DNA of 55,173 nucleotides from Clostridia bacterium (GTDB lineage: Bacteria > Bacillota > Clostridia > Oscillospirales > CAG-272), in NCBI GenBank assembly GCA_017547755.1, contig JAFYOX010000053.1, positions 1 to 55,173 of the forward strand, written 5' to 3'. Position 1 is the first letter of the stretch. Each line of letters begins with the position of its first letter. Below, in pieces: positions 44,139 through 53,280 of the stretch. Under the pieces are notes generated by a model, which did not search any database, was not told where the DNA came from, and saw only the letters and a program-made list of their open reading frames with translations. A program made the translations under genes and the position numbers.

Positions 44139-45272
44139 ATGAAAAAACTGAATGTTGCGCTTGTAGGTCTGGGATTCGGCGGCGCATTTGCCGACATCTA
44201 CAAGCATCACCCGAACGTCGGGGAACTCACCCTTTTTGACACCAACACCGCTCTTCTCCATCAGTTCCGCGATCATCTCGGCGGAGATGTGAAGACCGCG
44301 GAAAGCTTCGATCAGATCCTCGCCGATCCGTCCATCGACGCGGTCCATCTCGTGACCCCGATCCCGCTGCACGCCGATCAGACGGTCGCGGTGCTCGAAT
44401 CCGGCAAGCACTGTGCCTGCACGGTGCCGATGGCGACCTCGCTGGAAGACATCCGCCGCATCACCGAAGCGAAGCGGAAATCCGGTAAGAATTACATGAT
44501 GATGGAAACCACGCTGTACACCTACCAGTATTTCTACGCCGCAAAGATGAAGGAAGAAGGACAGTTCGGCAAGATCCAGTTCTTCCGCGGCTCGCATTAT
44601 CAGGATATGGCGAACTGGCCGGATTACTGGATGGGTCTGCCGCCGATGTGGTACGGTACCCACGCCATCGGCCCGATGGTCGCCCTCTCCGGATCGCGCA
44701 TCTGCCGCGTCAACTGCTTCGGCTCCGGCACGATGGAAGACTGGCTGCACGAACAGTACGGCAATCCGTTCCCGGTGGAATCCGCTCTGTTTGAATTCGA
44801 AAACGGCCTCAAGGGCGAAGCGACCCGTTCCCTTTTTGAATGCGCGCGCGTATATCAGGAAGGAATGTTCGTCTACGGCTCGGACGCCTGCTTCGAATGG
44901 GGCTTCTCCGACGGAGACGATCCGTACATTACCACGTTCCACGCGGCGGAAGCCGGAAAGCGCGGCGGCTGGAGCGAAGTCAAGGTCACGCCGATGCCCA
45001 ATTATTACGCCGATCTTCCGGAAGAGCTGTGGCACTTCACGGTCGGCGGCAATTACGACCCGCTGAACCCGCAGGAATCCCTGAAAAAAGGCGCCGGTGC
45101 CGGACATCACGGTTCGCACGCCCATCTGGTCCATGAATTCGTCATGAGCTGCATCGAGGAACGCAAGCCGTGGATCGACGAGGTTCTCGGCGGAAACATT
45201 ACGGCGGCAGGCATCTGCGCGCATGAATCTGCAATGAAGGGCGGCGCACCCGTCATCGTTCCGGAATTCTGA
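44139..45272 (+). CDS. Gfo/Idh/MocA-family protein lacking the EKP lysine
   Basis: The 377-residue protein has the NAD-binding fold (VALVGLGFGGAF) and the family C-terminal domain. The catalytic EKP motif reads TVP (HCACTVPMATS), so the lysine is absent, as in the other member at 32916-34208, with a different substitution. The cofactor fold is intact, so the protein may use NAD in another reaction or bind sugars. It sits between the metallophosphoesterase and beta-helix genes, gaps of 30 and 22 bp. Start after AAGGAG. Confidence 0.7.
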   Translation: MKKLNVALVGLGFGGAFADIYKHHPNVGELTLFDTNTALLHQFRDHLGGDVKTAESFDQILADPSIDAVHLVTPIPLHADQTVAVLESGKHCACTVPMATSLEDIRRITEAKRKSGKNYMMMETTLYTYQYFYAAKMKEEGQFGKIQFFRGSHYQDMANWPDYWMGLPPMWYGTHAIGPMVALSGSRICRVNCFGSGTMEDWLHEQYGNPFPVESALFEFENGLKGEATRSLFECARVYQEGMFVYGSDACFEWGFSDGDDPYITTFHAAEAGKRGGWSEVKVTPMPNYYADLPEELWHFTVGGNYDPLNPQESLKKGAGAGHHGSHAHLVHEFVMSCIEERKPWIDEVLGGNITAAGICAHESAMKGGAPVIVPEF

Positions 45273-45294
45273 GCCGCAGAAAAGGAGATTGATT

Positions 45295-47013
45295 ATGAAA
45301 CGCATCATCGTCACCGATCACGGCGTAAAAAACGACGGTTTCTCCTGTCAGTCCGGGGCGATCGCAAAGGTGATCGCCGACGCACCGGACAACTGTGAAA
45401 TCTTCTTCCCCGCCGGACGGTATTATCTTACAAAAGCGGTCTATATCGTCGGCAAAACCGGCGTGACCCTCTGCGGCGAAGCGGGAACGGTCCTGTTCAC
45501 CCACTTCACGCCGTGGAACGATCCCGCGGAAAACAACGGCGGCTTCGAATGTCTCGACTGCCGCGACCTGACCTTCACGGATATGACGTGGACAACGGAC
45601 AATCCGGTCAACTGTGCCGGACGCGTCACGGCTGTCGACTGTGAAAACCATACCTACGACGCAGAGATCGATCCGCAGTTCCCGATCACCGGATGGGAAC
45701 ATTTCTGGGGTACGGACACCTGCGACGAAGAAGGCACGCCGGACTACGTCATCGAAACCTACGACAGAATCACGAAAGAGACCCTCACCGACGAAAACGG
45801 AAACGAACGTGTCAAATTCACCGGCACGAAGTACGAACACCTCGGGGACAACAAAATCCGCGTGTTCATGTCCGACCGCTGGGATCTCTCCCGCCTGACC
45901 GTCGGGCACCGTGTCCTCTACCGTTATCTCATCTACGGCAGTACGGTCTATTATTTCGCAAACTGTCACGACGTCACCTTAAAGCACCTCGAATTCGAGC
46001 GCTGCACGAGCATGGCGGCGATCATTGCGCCGCGCTGTTCGAACTTCACGTTCGAAGACTTCAACGTCCGGATGCCCGAAGGCGACCACGCGCTCTACTC
46101 CGCCAATGCCGACGCGATCCACATCACCGGTCTGTCGGGATACCTGCACATGAAGGACTGCGACTTCGTCGGTCTCGGCGACGACGCGCTGAATATCCAC
46201 AGCCAAGCGGGCGAGATCGAATCCTGGAACCCCGAAACGGGCGAAATGTCCTGCATCTACCGCAACCGCGCGATGGAACCGGGCAAGCTCGGCACACTCT
46301 GGGCACAGGGCGGCGACACGATCGTTGTCTACGACCGCGAAACCTTCCTTGAAAAGGGGAAACTGCTCCTGTCGGATTACCGCGACGGAAAAGCTCTTGT
46401 GAAAAAAGTCACGGGAGAATGCGGCGTCGGCGATATTCTCGCAAACGAGGAATTCTTCGCGTCCGTCCATCTGGAAAACTGCAGTGTTTCGCACACCAGA
46501 GCACGCGGATTCCTGCTCCAGTCGTGGAATATGCTTGTGGAAAACTGCAGAATTTACGGCATGTCCCTGCCGGGGATCATCATCTCTCCCGACATCCGCG
46601 TATGGTACGAAGTCGGTCCGTCGAAAAATGTGGAGATCCGCAACTGCGTCTTTGAAAAATGCGGCATCAACGGCAGTGCGGCGAACATGGGCACCGTCAT
46701 GGTGAAGGCAAGCCACGACGTCGACGCGGACAATTATCCCGCAGGCGTTCACGACGGCATCCGCATCCATCATAATCTCTTCAGAAACTGCGGCAACAGC
46801 GGGATCTTCGTCAACGCCGCAAAGAACGTGGACATCCACGACAATGTATTTGAAAACTGCTCCTGCAAGCGTTTCAGCGACAAGGTCGAAACCAACCGCT
46901 ACGACATTTTCCTCCGCCGGTGCGACAATATCACGGTGAAGGACAACCGTACGGACAAGGACGAACGCTGGCTGGAACTCTATGAGGAATGTGTGAACAT
47001 CCCGAAAGCCTGA
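45295..47013 (+). CDS. right-handed parallel beta-helix protein
   Basis: The 572-residue protein starts with a pectin-lyase-like opening (GVKNDGF, then FFPAGRYYLTKAVYI). Tandem beta-helix coils follow, with repeats such as 'D-VTLKHLEFERC', 'HLENCSVSHTRARGF' and 'IHDNVFENCS'. This fold is that of GH28, polysaccharide lyases and related enzymes, but no clear catalytic triad was identified. It is probably a glycan lyase, hydrolase or epimerase of unknown type. No signal peptide. The start at 45295 has AAAGGAG. Confidence 0.6.
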   Translation: MKRIIVTDHGVKNDGFSCQSGAIAKVIADAPDNCEIFFPAGRYYLTKAVYIVGKTGVTLCGEAGTVLFTHFTPWNDPAENNGGFECLDCRDLTFTDMTWTTDNPVNCAGRVTAVDCENHTYDAEIDPQFPITGWEHFWGTDTCDEEGTPDYVIETYDRITKETLTDENGNERVKFTGTKYEHLGDNKIRVFMSDRWDLSRLTVGHRVLYRYLIYGSTVYYFANCHDVTLKHLEFERCTSMAAIIAPRCSNFTFEDFNVRMPEGDHALYSANADAIHITGLSGYLHMKDCDFVGLGDDALNIHSQAGEIESWNPETGEMSCIYRNRAMEPGKLGTLWAQGGDTIVVYDRETFLEKGKLLLSDYRDGKALVKKVTGECGVGDILANEEFFASVHLENCSVSHTRARGFLLQSWNMLVENCRIYGMSLPGIIISPDIRVWYEVGPSKNVEIRNCVFEKCGINGSAANMGTVMVKASHDVDADNYPAGVHDGIRIHHNLFRNCGNSGIFVNAAKNVDIHDNVFENCSCKRFSDKVETNRYDIFLRRCDNITVKDNRTDKDERWLELYEECVNIPKA

Positions 47014-47038
47014 ATCGTATGGAAGCCGGTTCACACCC

Positions 47039-47098
47039 AAAAATTTCTTTGCAAATGGAACCAACCATTTGCAATCGCCTCCGGCGACCGAAATTTTT
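47039..47098 (+). terminator. long 3' hairpin
   Basis: Outer arms AAAAATTTC/GAAATTTTT and inner arms TTTGCAAATGG/CCATTTGCAA form a long imperfect stem after the beta-helix gene. It has no clean T tail, so it may weaken rather than stop read-through into the next gene. Confidence 0.5.
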
Positions 47099-47130
47099 CA
47101 AAGTATAATTTTCATTCAGAGGTATAAAAA

Positions 47131-47997
47131 ATGAGTCGTTTTCTTGAAGAATTCGTAAAATTCATCGACACCCAGCCGTTTGACGTCATCCGTCTTTCGG
47201 AAGCACAGGGCGACGGCGAGATCGAGACCGTCGAACGGCAGGAGATCTGCCGCTGTCAGAACACCTATTCCGTTTCGAAGACCTTCACGATGACCGCCAT
47301 CGGTCTGCTGTACGACCGCGGACTGGTGAAGACGGATGAAAAAATCTGCGATATTTTCGCGGAAGAATGGGCGGAATACGGGGATGAGATCGACGAACGC
47401 TGGAAGCTGAACACCGTCGAAACGGCGCTGACGCATAAGATCGGCGTTCCGGGCGGCTTTCTCGACATCGACACGCACCGGATCTCCGAATTCGGCGAAG
47501 ATTTCCTCCGCTATATGCTGACCTATCCGCTTGTTTACACGCCTGGCACGGACAGCAAATACTCGGACGGCGCGTTCTATCTTCTCGCGCGCGTTGCTGA
47601 AAAGAAAACCGGCGAAGTCATGGACAATTTCCTCTGGCGCGAACTTCTCTGGCCGATGGGATTCCAGGAAATGGCGTGGAGCCACTGCCCGCAGGGTCAC
47701 GTCATCGGCGCGACGGGTCTGTACCTGCACTCGGAAGACATGGTCAGACTCGGTCAGCTCTACTTAAACGGCGGTGTGTACAAGGGACGGCGGTATCTTT
47801 CGGAAGAATGGGTGAACCTTGCCCTGACACACGGCTTCGGTCTCGACAGCTGGGAAGACGGCAGAGCGTATTTCAAGGGCGGCATGTACGGGCAGAAGCT
47901 GGCGTTCTTCCCGGAACAGAAGCGCGTCATCGCAATGCAGTCCTTCGGCGGCGACAGCAACGTCGTGACGAAGTGGGCGATGGAATATAAGGACTGA
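47131..47997 (+). CDS. serine beta-lactamase-fold hydrolase (class C/esterase-like)
   Basis: The 288-residue protein has SVSK (S47, K50), the catalytic SxxK of the class C beta-lactamase and DD-peptidase fold, and YSDG (Y144) in place of YxN. It lacks an obvious KTG motif; near the end FKGGMYGQ may replace it. Such proteins are often esterases or amidases acting on modified sugars rather than on antibiotics. No signal peptide. It lies after the long hairpin and may be co-transcribed weakly with the GH5 unit. Confidence 0.65.
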   Translation: MSRFLEEFVKFIDTQPFDVIRLSEAQGDGEIETVERQEICRCQNTYSVSKTFTMTAIGLLYDRGLVKTDEKICDIFAEEWAEYGDEIDERWKLNTVETALTHKIGVPGGFLDIDTHRISEFGEDFLRYMLTYPLVYTPGTDSKYSDGAFYLLARVAEKKTGEVMDNFLWRELLWPMGFQEMAWSHCPQGHVIGATGLYLHSEDMVRLGQLYLNGGVYKGRRYLSEEWVNLALTHGFGLDSWEDGRAYFKGGMYGQKLAFFPEQKRVIAMQSFGGDSNVVTKWAMEYKD

Positions 47998-48157
47998 GAA
48001 ATCGCGGAAGCATCATCGGAAAAATTTATAACCCGATGTTCCGCGGACGGCAATCGTTTCCTCATCCTTGTGCAAAATCCAAAATCCGGTACAAATAAAA
48101 ATACCTTCAAACTGTTTCTATAGAAAAAAACTATATCCAGCTAACTCATTTTTGCTA

Positions 48158-48186
48158 TTTACAAACGAAAAAACATATGATATTAT
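48158..48186 (+). promoter_or_regulatory. sigma-A promoter of tdh
   Basis: TTTACA (48158-48163), 17 bp, TATTAT (48181-48186), in an A/T-rich 250-bp gap before tdh. Confidence 0.6.
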
Positions 48187-48250
48187 AATACGGTAGAATA
48201 TCAAACAAAATCCAACAATATAGAATGAAATAGAACGAGGAGTAACCATC

Positions 48251-49288
48251 ATGCTTGCACTTGTTAAGAAATATGCGAAGCCCGGCCTGTGGATGGACGA
48301 AGTTCCGGAACCGGTCTGCGGCGACAATGACGTCAAGATCAAGATCCACAAGACCGCAATCTGCGGCACCGACCTGCACATCTACAACTGGAACAAGTGG
48401 TCCGAAGACACCATTCAGGTTCCGCGCGTTATCGGTCACGAATACGTCGGTGAAATCGTGGAAACCGGCAAGAACGCAAACCGTTACACCATCGGTCAGA
48501 TCGTATCCGGCGAAGGTCACATCGTCTGCGGCAAGTGCCGCAACTGCCTCGCAGGCAACGGTCACCTCTGCAAGGAAACCATCGGCGTCGGCGTAAACCG
48601 TGACGGTGCTTTCGCAGAATACCTCGTTATCCCGGAAACCAACGTTCGTCCCTGCGCGGACAACATTCCGGAAGAAATGTACTCCTTCTTCGATCCCTTC
48701 GGAAACGCAGTTCACACCGCACTCGCATTTGACCTCGTCGGCGAAGACGTTCTCGTTACCGGTGCAGGCCCGATCGGCATCATGGCTGCATGTGTTGCAC
48801 AGTTCTGCGGCGCACGCTACGTTGTCATCACCGACCTCAACGACTACCGCATCGACCTCGCAAAGCAGCTCGGCGTAAAGTACGCGATCAACACCACCAA
48901 GGAAAGCCTTGACGACCTCATGAAGGATCTCGGCATCGTGGAAGGCTTCGACGTCGGTCTCGAAATGTCCGGTGCACAGGCTGGTCTCAACACCATGGTT
49001 GACCACATGGTACACGGCGGCCGCATCGCACAGCTCGGTCTGCTCCGTCAGGATGCAAAGCTCGACTGGAACAAGCTCATCTTCAACGGCCTCACCATCA
49101 AGGGTATCTACGGCCGTCAGATGCACGAAACCTGGTACAAGATGCAGGCTATGCTCCAGGGCGGCCTCGACATCTCCGGCATCGTAACCCACCGTTTCGA
49201 CGTCCGTGACTTCGAAGCAGGTTTCGAAGCAATGAACTCCGGCAACTCCGGTAAGGTCATCCTCGACTGGACGAACCTCAATAAGTAA
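48251..49288 (+). CDS. tdh: L-threonine 3-dehydrogenase
   Basis: The 345-residue zinc-dependent medium-chain dehydrogenase has catalytic zinc ligands C38 (ICGTDLH) and H63-E64 (GHEYVGE), the structural zinc loop [15 protein letters not shown], and the NAD site GAGPIG. Together with the next gene it fits threonine 3-dehydrogenase, which makes 2-amino-3-ketobutyrate from threonine. Codon use is strongly biased (AAG, CGT/CGC, CTC, ATC dominate), indicating high expression. The 3'-end hairpin element lies 8 bp after the stop. Family members also oxidise other alcohols, but the tdh-kbl pairing makes the call strong. Confidence 0.85.
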   Translation: MLALVKKYAKPGLWMDEVPEPVCGDNDVKIKIHKTAICGTDLHIYNWNKWSEDTIQVPRVIGHEYVGEIVETGKNANRYTIGQIVSGEGHIVCGKCRNCLAGNGHLCKETIGVGVNRDGAFAEYLVIPETNVRPCADNIPEEMYSFFDPFGNAVHTALAFDLVGEDVLVTGAGPIGIMAACVAQFCGARYVVITDLNDYRIDLAKQLGVKYAINTTKESLDDLMKDLGIVEGFDVGLEMSGAQAGLNTMVDHMVHGGRIAQLGLLRQDAKLDWNKLIFNGLTIKGIYGRQMHETWYKMQAMLQGGLDISGIVTHRFDVRDFEAGFEAMNSGNSGKVILDWTNLNK

Positions 49289-49295
49289 GGTTTAT

Positions 49296-49371
49296 CGGGG
49301 AGAAACTTTTTGAAAAAAGTTTCTCCCCGAGACTTCCTCTGGAAGTCTCGACCCCTCATTCAAAAACTTTT
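49296..49371 (+). repeat. 3'-end hairpin repeat, copy 2
   Basis: CGGGGAGAAACTTTTT with its complement (49296-49329), then a second hairpin GAGACTTCC/GGAAGTCTC, then ACCCCTCATTCAAAAACTTT. A reverse-complement relative of the same length lies at 50822-50904, so kbl is flanked by an inverted pair of these elements. Confidence 0.7.
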
Positions 49372-49462
49372 AAACAAATGAATTGACAAGGTTTGGGTGC
49401 GGATTTTGGGAATACCAAAATTTGTACGCAGGCCGACAAAATATTGACAGGAGAATACTGAT

Positions 49463-50641
49463 ATGAAGTCTGCACTTAACTTCTTCCGCGCGACCTGCGA
49501 AGAAATCGCAGCGGGCGGTATGGCGAAGAACGAAAAGATCATCACCACTCCCCAGGGTGCGCGCGTTCTTGCAAACGGCCGCGAACTGATCAACCTCTGC
49601 GCTAACAACTACCTCGGTCTCGCTTCCAACGAAATCATCATCAACGCTGCAAAGGCTTCCTACGACAAGTGGGGCTACGGTCTTTCTTCCGTACGTTTCA
49701 TCTGCGGTACTCAGGAAGTTCACAAGAAGCTCGAAAAGCGCCTCTCCACCTTCCTCGGCACCGATGACACCATCCTCTACAGCTCCTGCTTCGACGCAAA
49801 CGGCGGTCTGTTCGAAACTCTTCTCACCGCAGAAGACGCTGTTATCAGCGACGAACTGAACCACGCTTCCATCATCGACGGTGTACGTCTCTGCAAGGCT
49901 CAGAGATTCCGCTACAAGAACAACAACATGGAAGACCTCCGCGCAAAGCTCGAAGAAGCGAAGGACTGCCGCATCAAGCTCATCGCTACCGACGGCGTCT
50001 TCTCCATGGACGGTATCGTAGCAAACCTTCAGGCAATCTGCGACCTCGCTGACGAATACGACGCGCTCGTTATGGTTGACGACAGCCATGCAGTCGGCTT
50101 CATGGGCGAACACGGCCACGGCACCGCAGAATACTGCGGCGTAGAAGGCAGAGTTGACATCATCACCGGTACCTTCGGTAAGGCACTCGGCGGTGCTTCC
50201 GGCGGTTACACCAGCGGCCGTAAGGAAATCATCGACCTGCTCCGTCAGCGTTCCCGTCCGTACCTCTTCTCCAACACCGTTGCTCCCGCGATCTGCGAAG
50301 CAACCATCGCGGTTCTCGACCTGCTCGATTCCGACCCGTCCTATCGCGAACGCCTCTTCAACAACACCAGGATCTTCGCAGAAGAAATCGGCAAGCTCGG
50401 TCTTGACGTAACCTTCCGCGGTTCCCCGATCCTCCCGATCATGCTCTACGACGAACATAAGGCAAGCGAATTCGCCGCTCGCGCTATGGAAAAGGGCATC
50501 TACGTTGTTGCATTCTCCTACCCCGTCGTTCCGAAGGGCAAGGCCCGTATCCGTACCCAGATCTCCGCAGCCCTCACCGAATCCGACATCCGCGATATCG
50601 TCGCAAAGTTCGCCGAAATCAAGGAAGAAATGGGTCTGTAA
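49463..50641 (+). CDS. kbl: glycine C-acetyltransferase (2-amino-3-ketobutyrate CoA ligase)
   Basis: The 392-residue protein is a class II alpha-oxoamine synthase with VDDSHAVG and the PLP lysine in TFGKALGG (K240). It splits 2-amino-3-ketobutyrate with CoA into glycine and acetyl-CoA, so with Tdh it turns threonine into glycine and acetyl-CoA. Length and motifs are those of Kbl. It follows tdh after a 174-bp gap holding the hairpin repeat, so it may have partial read-through or its own promoter. Codon use is as biased as in tdh. Start after CAGGAG. Confidence 0.9.
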   Translation: MKSALNFFRATCEEIAAGGMAKNEKIITTPQGARVLANGRELINLCANNYLGLASNEIIINAAKASYDKWGYGLSSVRFICGTQEVHKKLEKRLSTFLGTDDTILYSSCFDANGGLFETLLTAEDAVISDELNHASIIDGVRLCKAQRFRYKNNNMEDLRAKLEEAKDCRIKLIATDGVFSMDGIVANLQAICDLADEYDALVMVDDSHAVGFMGEHGHGTAEYCGVEGRVDIITGTFGKALGGASGGYTSGRKEIIDLLRQRSRPYLFSNTVAPAICEATIAVLDLLDSDPSYRERLFNNTRIFAEEIGKLGLDVTFRGSPILPIMLYDEHKASEFAARAMEKGIYVVAFSYPVVPKGKARIRTQISAALTESDIRDIVAKFAEIKEEMGL

Positions 50642-50655
50642 GTAAATATTATTTT

Positions 50656-50718
50656 CCGGGGGAAACTTTTTCGAGAAAAAGTTTCCCCCGGACCCCTTTC
50701 AAAAAGCTTTATACTATA
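50656..50718 (+). repeat. 3'-end hairpin repeat, copy 3
   Basis: CCGGGGGAAACTTTTT with its complement (50656-50691), then ACCCCTTTCAAAAAGCTTT and ATACTATA. It starts 15 bp after the kbl stop and is closely related to copy 1 after the GH36 gene. Confidence 0.7.
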
Positions 50719-50724
50719 AAAAAA

Positions 50725-50808
50725 GACAAAGCAAGTGCAAATCTGAAGTAATAAAACGGCTGTACAGCTACTAAAATTTTATCGCTTCAAATCTGCACAA
50801 ACTTTGTC
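50725..50808. terminator. long imperfect inverted repeat between convergent genes
   Basis: A 32-bp left arm (50725-50756, GACAAAGCAAGTGCAAATCT...) pairs with 50777-50808 with a few mismatches and G-T pairs. Poly-A and poly-T runs flank the stem on both sides, so it can act as a bidirectional terminator for kbl (plus) and the M14 gene (minus), or be a MITE-like element or small RNA. Confidence 0.55.
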
Positions 50809-50821
50809 TTTCTTTTTTGTT

Positions 50822-50904
50822 CAAAAGTTTTTGAATGAGGGTGAAGACTTGCACAGCAAGTCTTCTGGGGAGGGACTTTTTTCAAAAATTCCCTCCCCGA
50901 TAAA
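50822..50904 (-). repeat. 3'-end hairpin repeat, copy 4
   Basis: On the minus strand, GTTTATCGGGGAGGGAATTT begins directly after the M14 gene stop and forms a hairpin (50867-50898). A second hairpin (GAAGACTTG/CAAGTCTTC) and CCTCATTCAAAAACTTTTGA follow. It is copy 2 in the other orientation. Confidence 0.7.
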
Positions 50905-50905
50905 C

Positions 50906-51967
50906 TTAATTTTCTCTGATATATTCCGCAATACTTCTGCCGAAGGAACGGCCGAGTTCGAGCATGGCTTCCTGGGAGATTTTGCCCATGCCGTCCGTTA
51001 CGCCGAAGTAGGGCGTTTCCGTGGTGACGGAAAGGACGACGGATTCCTGCTTGCTGAAGTAATTCTTCGAGTTCGGGCTGGTTTCGTCGTTCCATTTTTC
51101 GTTCGGGCCGACATCCCAGTTTCCGGTGTATTTCAGTTCGCCCGCCGCGGTCGCTTTCTTCATGTATTCGCCAAACGCGTTCGTGAACGGCTGCATCGCC
51201 TCCGTACTGCGGCTGAAGAAAACGTAATCGTTTTCCGCACCCATATGCCACGGCGAATGGAAGTCGAACGTGTACCGCAGGTCGTGTTCCCTGTCGAATT
51301 CCATCATCTTTGCGACCACTTCGTAGATCGGTGCGTCCGTATAGTCGCGGTTGTGGTCGTGCGGACGGCGGTTTTTGCCCTGATCCCCGTCGACCACGCC
51401 GTCGTAGTCCACGAACGGGATCGCCAGCACGGAATATCCTTCCGGCAGGAGGAACGTCAGAGCTTCCAGCGCACCTTCGAGGACATAGTTCCCCGTCGAT
51501 TCGCAGGCGTGGTGTCTCGCGGTCAGCAGGATCCACTTGTCACCGTCACCGAAACGGACGGACGGAAGATCGCGTCCCTTTACGGAATTGCAGAATACCT
51601 CCGGCATCAGACGGCTCCGCCGGCAGAACGCGTCAAAGCGTTCGGGAGAATAGAGCATATTGTGCGCAAAATACACGCGGTCTTCGTCGTCCGCGAAGGT
51701 ATAGGTGAACGTGTCGCCGATGCCGGATTCGCTCCACTGCCACGCGGCAAGGTCACGGCTGACCGCCGCACCGAAGCGTCCGACACGATGCGCAGACGGA
51801 AACCGGAACGTCCACGTTTCGCCTGCCGCACCTTCCGCGTAGAACGCCCAGTAGAACCAGTCGCCCTCGGTGTCGCGGAGATCGCGTTCGAGATATACGG
51901 TATTATTTTCGGTATCCATACGGTCGACAACGATGTTGCCGCCGGTAAAATCGCTGTGAATTCTCAT
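50906..51967 (-). CDS. M14 zinc carboxypeptidase, CCP-like
   Basis: The 353-residue protein has an N-terminal beta-domain (about 1-110) and an M14 peptidase domain with HACE (H153, E156), third zinc ligand H237 in DFHSPW and catalytic Glu E317 in TTETPY. This domain pair is that of the cytosolic carboxypeptidase (CCP/Nna1-like) group. It would cut C-terminal residues from peptides or peptide-modified sugars. It has no signal peptide. It is the last gene of the minus-strand unit with the FAD enzyme and the second serine hydrolase (gaps of 17 and 12 bp). Start after CGGAGG. Confidence 0.75.
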   Translation of the reverse strand: MRIHSDFTGGNIVVDRMDTENNTVYLERDLRDTEGDWFYWAFYAEGAAGETWTFRFPSAHRVGRFGAAVSRDLAAWQWSESGIGDTFTYTFADDEDRVYFAHNMLYSPERFDAFCRRSRLMPEVFCNSVKGRDLPSVRFGDGDKWILLTARHHACESTGNYVLEGALEALTFLLPEGYSVLAIPFVDYDGVVDGDQGKNRRPHDHNRDYTDAPIYEVVAKMMEFDREHDLRYTFDFHSPWHMGAENDYVFFSRSTEAMQPFTNAFGEYMKKATAAGELKYTGNWDVGPNEKWNDETSPNSKNYFSKQESVVLSVTTETPYFGVTDGMGKISQEAMLELGRSFGRSIAEYIREN

Positions 51968-51979
51968 AAAAACCTCCGT

Positions 51980-53263
51980 TTATACAAGCTCTGCCTGAAT
52001 TTCCGCGGCGGTGATCGCCCGCGGATCAACGCCCTTCTTCACGGCAAGAGCCGCCGCGATGCCTGCCGCTTCCCCGATGCCGACGCAGATCGGCATGACG
52101 CGGTAGTTCGAATGTGCCATATGCGTTCCGCTGATGTTCCGTCCGGCAAGAAGAAGTCCTTCCACACCTTCGGGAAGCAGGCATCCGTACGGGATCGTAT
52201 AGCCCTTCGGCTGGCTCCATTTGTGCTGGACGCCGGTTTTGTCAAGACCCGCACCGGTCAGGTTGTGAACGTCAAAGTTGAAGTGCGCGCCGCGGACGAC
52301 CCAGTCGTCAAACACCCGTGCGGCAAGAATATCGTCTTCGTTCAGGACATATTCGCCCTTGAAATGGCGTGTTTCGCGCACACCCATCATGGAACCCGCG
52401 CTGATGATATAGCAGTGTTCGAATCCCGGGACGAATTCGCGCAGATATGCCACGATCGCCGGCATCTGCGAACGGCAGACCAGCTCGGCTCTCGTCAGGT
52501 CTTCGGCGAGAGTGCCGTCGATCTCGGTACAGTTGGTCATATTGCAGGTAACGATGCCCGGCAGGGTGGAACGATAGACAAGGATATGTCCCGCCGGATA
52601 GGGGATGTGCGCCTTGGCGAGTTCCTGCAGTTCCCCTTTCGGCGTTTCGTACGTCGATTCGAACGAACCGAGGAAGACCGCGCGGTCGGTATCCACGCCG
52701 CCGACCTTGAACATCAGCGTACACGGCTGCATTTTTCCGTCGGTTTCTCTTCCCTTATAATAGGGCACCCCGGCAAACGCCGCAACGTCGCCGTCGCCCG
52801 TTCCGTCAACGAACACCTTCGCCGTAAACACGCGGCGTCCGCTCTTGCTTTCGGTGATCACCCCCGTGATGCGGTTTCCGTCCATGACCACGCCGCACAC
52901 GAACGTATACAGCAGAACGGTCACGCCCGCATCGCGGAGCAGATCGAGATACACGCTTTTGAGCTGTTCCGGATCGATCGTCGGGGTGATCTTCCCCTTC
53001 TGTCCGCCTTCGTTGCGGTCTGCCATCGCCTGCAGAAGTTCGGTATAGAACTTACTGTGTACGGTTCCGGTAAAGTGGCTCATCAGACCGGACGTGGAAA
53101 TGCCGCCGACGGTGTTGTTCCATTCGATCAGCAGGACACGTGCGCCGTGCCGTCCCGAGTTGATCGCGGCGGAAACGCCGGCAGGTCCCGAACCCGCGAC
53201 GATGACGTCATATTCTCCGGCAACGGGAAGATCCCGTGCCGCTTCGTGAACAAATTTTTCCAT
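51980..53263 (-). CDS. FAD-dependent oxidoreductase
   Basis: The 427-residue protein has the dinucleotide-binding motif VAGSGPAGVSAA (22-33), the second FAD motif (LLIEWNNTVGG), DGTGDGDVAAFAGVPY and a C-terminal LLAGRNISG that contacts FAD. It resembles the FAD_oxidored family found in sugar-degrading loci of gut anaerobes, whose substrates are often unknown. No signal peptide. Middle gene of the three-gene minus unit, 17 bp from the serine hydrolase and 12 bp from the M14 gene. Confidence 0.7.
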   Translation of the reverse strand: MEKFVHEAARDLPVAGEYDVIVAGSGPAGVSAAINSGRHGARVLLIEWNNTVGGISTSGLMSHFTGTVHSKFYTELLQAMADRNEGGQKGKITPTIDPEQLKSVYLDLLRDAGVTVLLYTFVCGVVMDGNRITGVITESKSGRRVFTAKVFVDGTGDGDVAAFAGVPYYKGRETDGKMQPCTLMFKVGGVDTDRAVFLGSFESTYETPKGELQELAKAHIPYPAGHILVYRSTLPGIVTCNMTNCTEIDGTLAEDLTRAELVCRSQMPAIVAYLREFVPGFEHCYIISAGSMMGVRETRHFKGEYVLNEDDILAARVFDDWVVRGAHFNFDVHNLTGAGLDKTGVQHKWSQPKGYTIPYGCLLPEGVEGLLLAGRNISGTHMAHSNYRVMPICVGIGEAAGIAAALAVKKGVDPRAITAAEIQAELV

Positions 53264-53280
53264 AAATTCCTCCCGGATAG

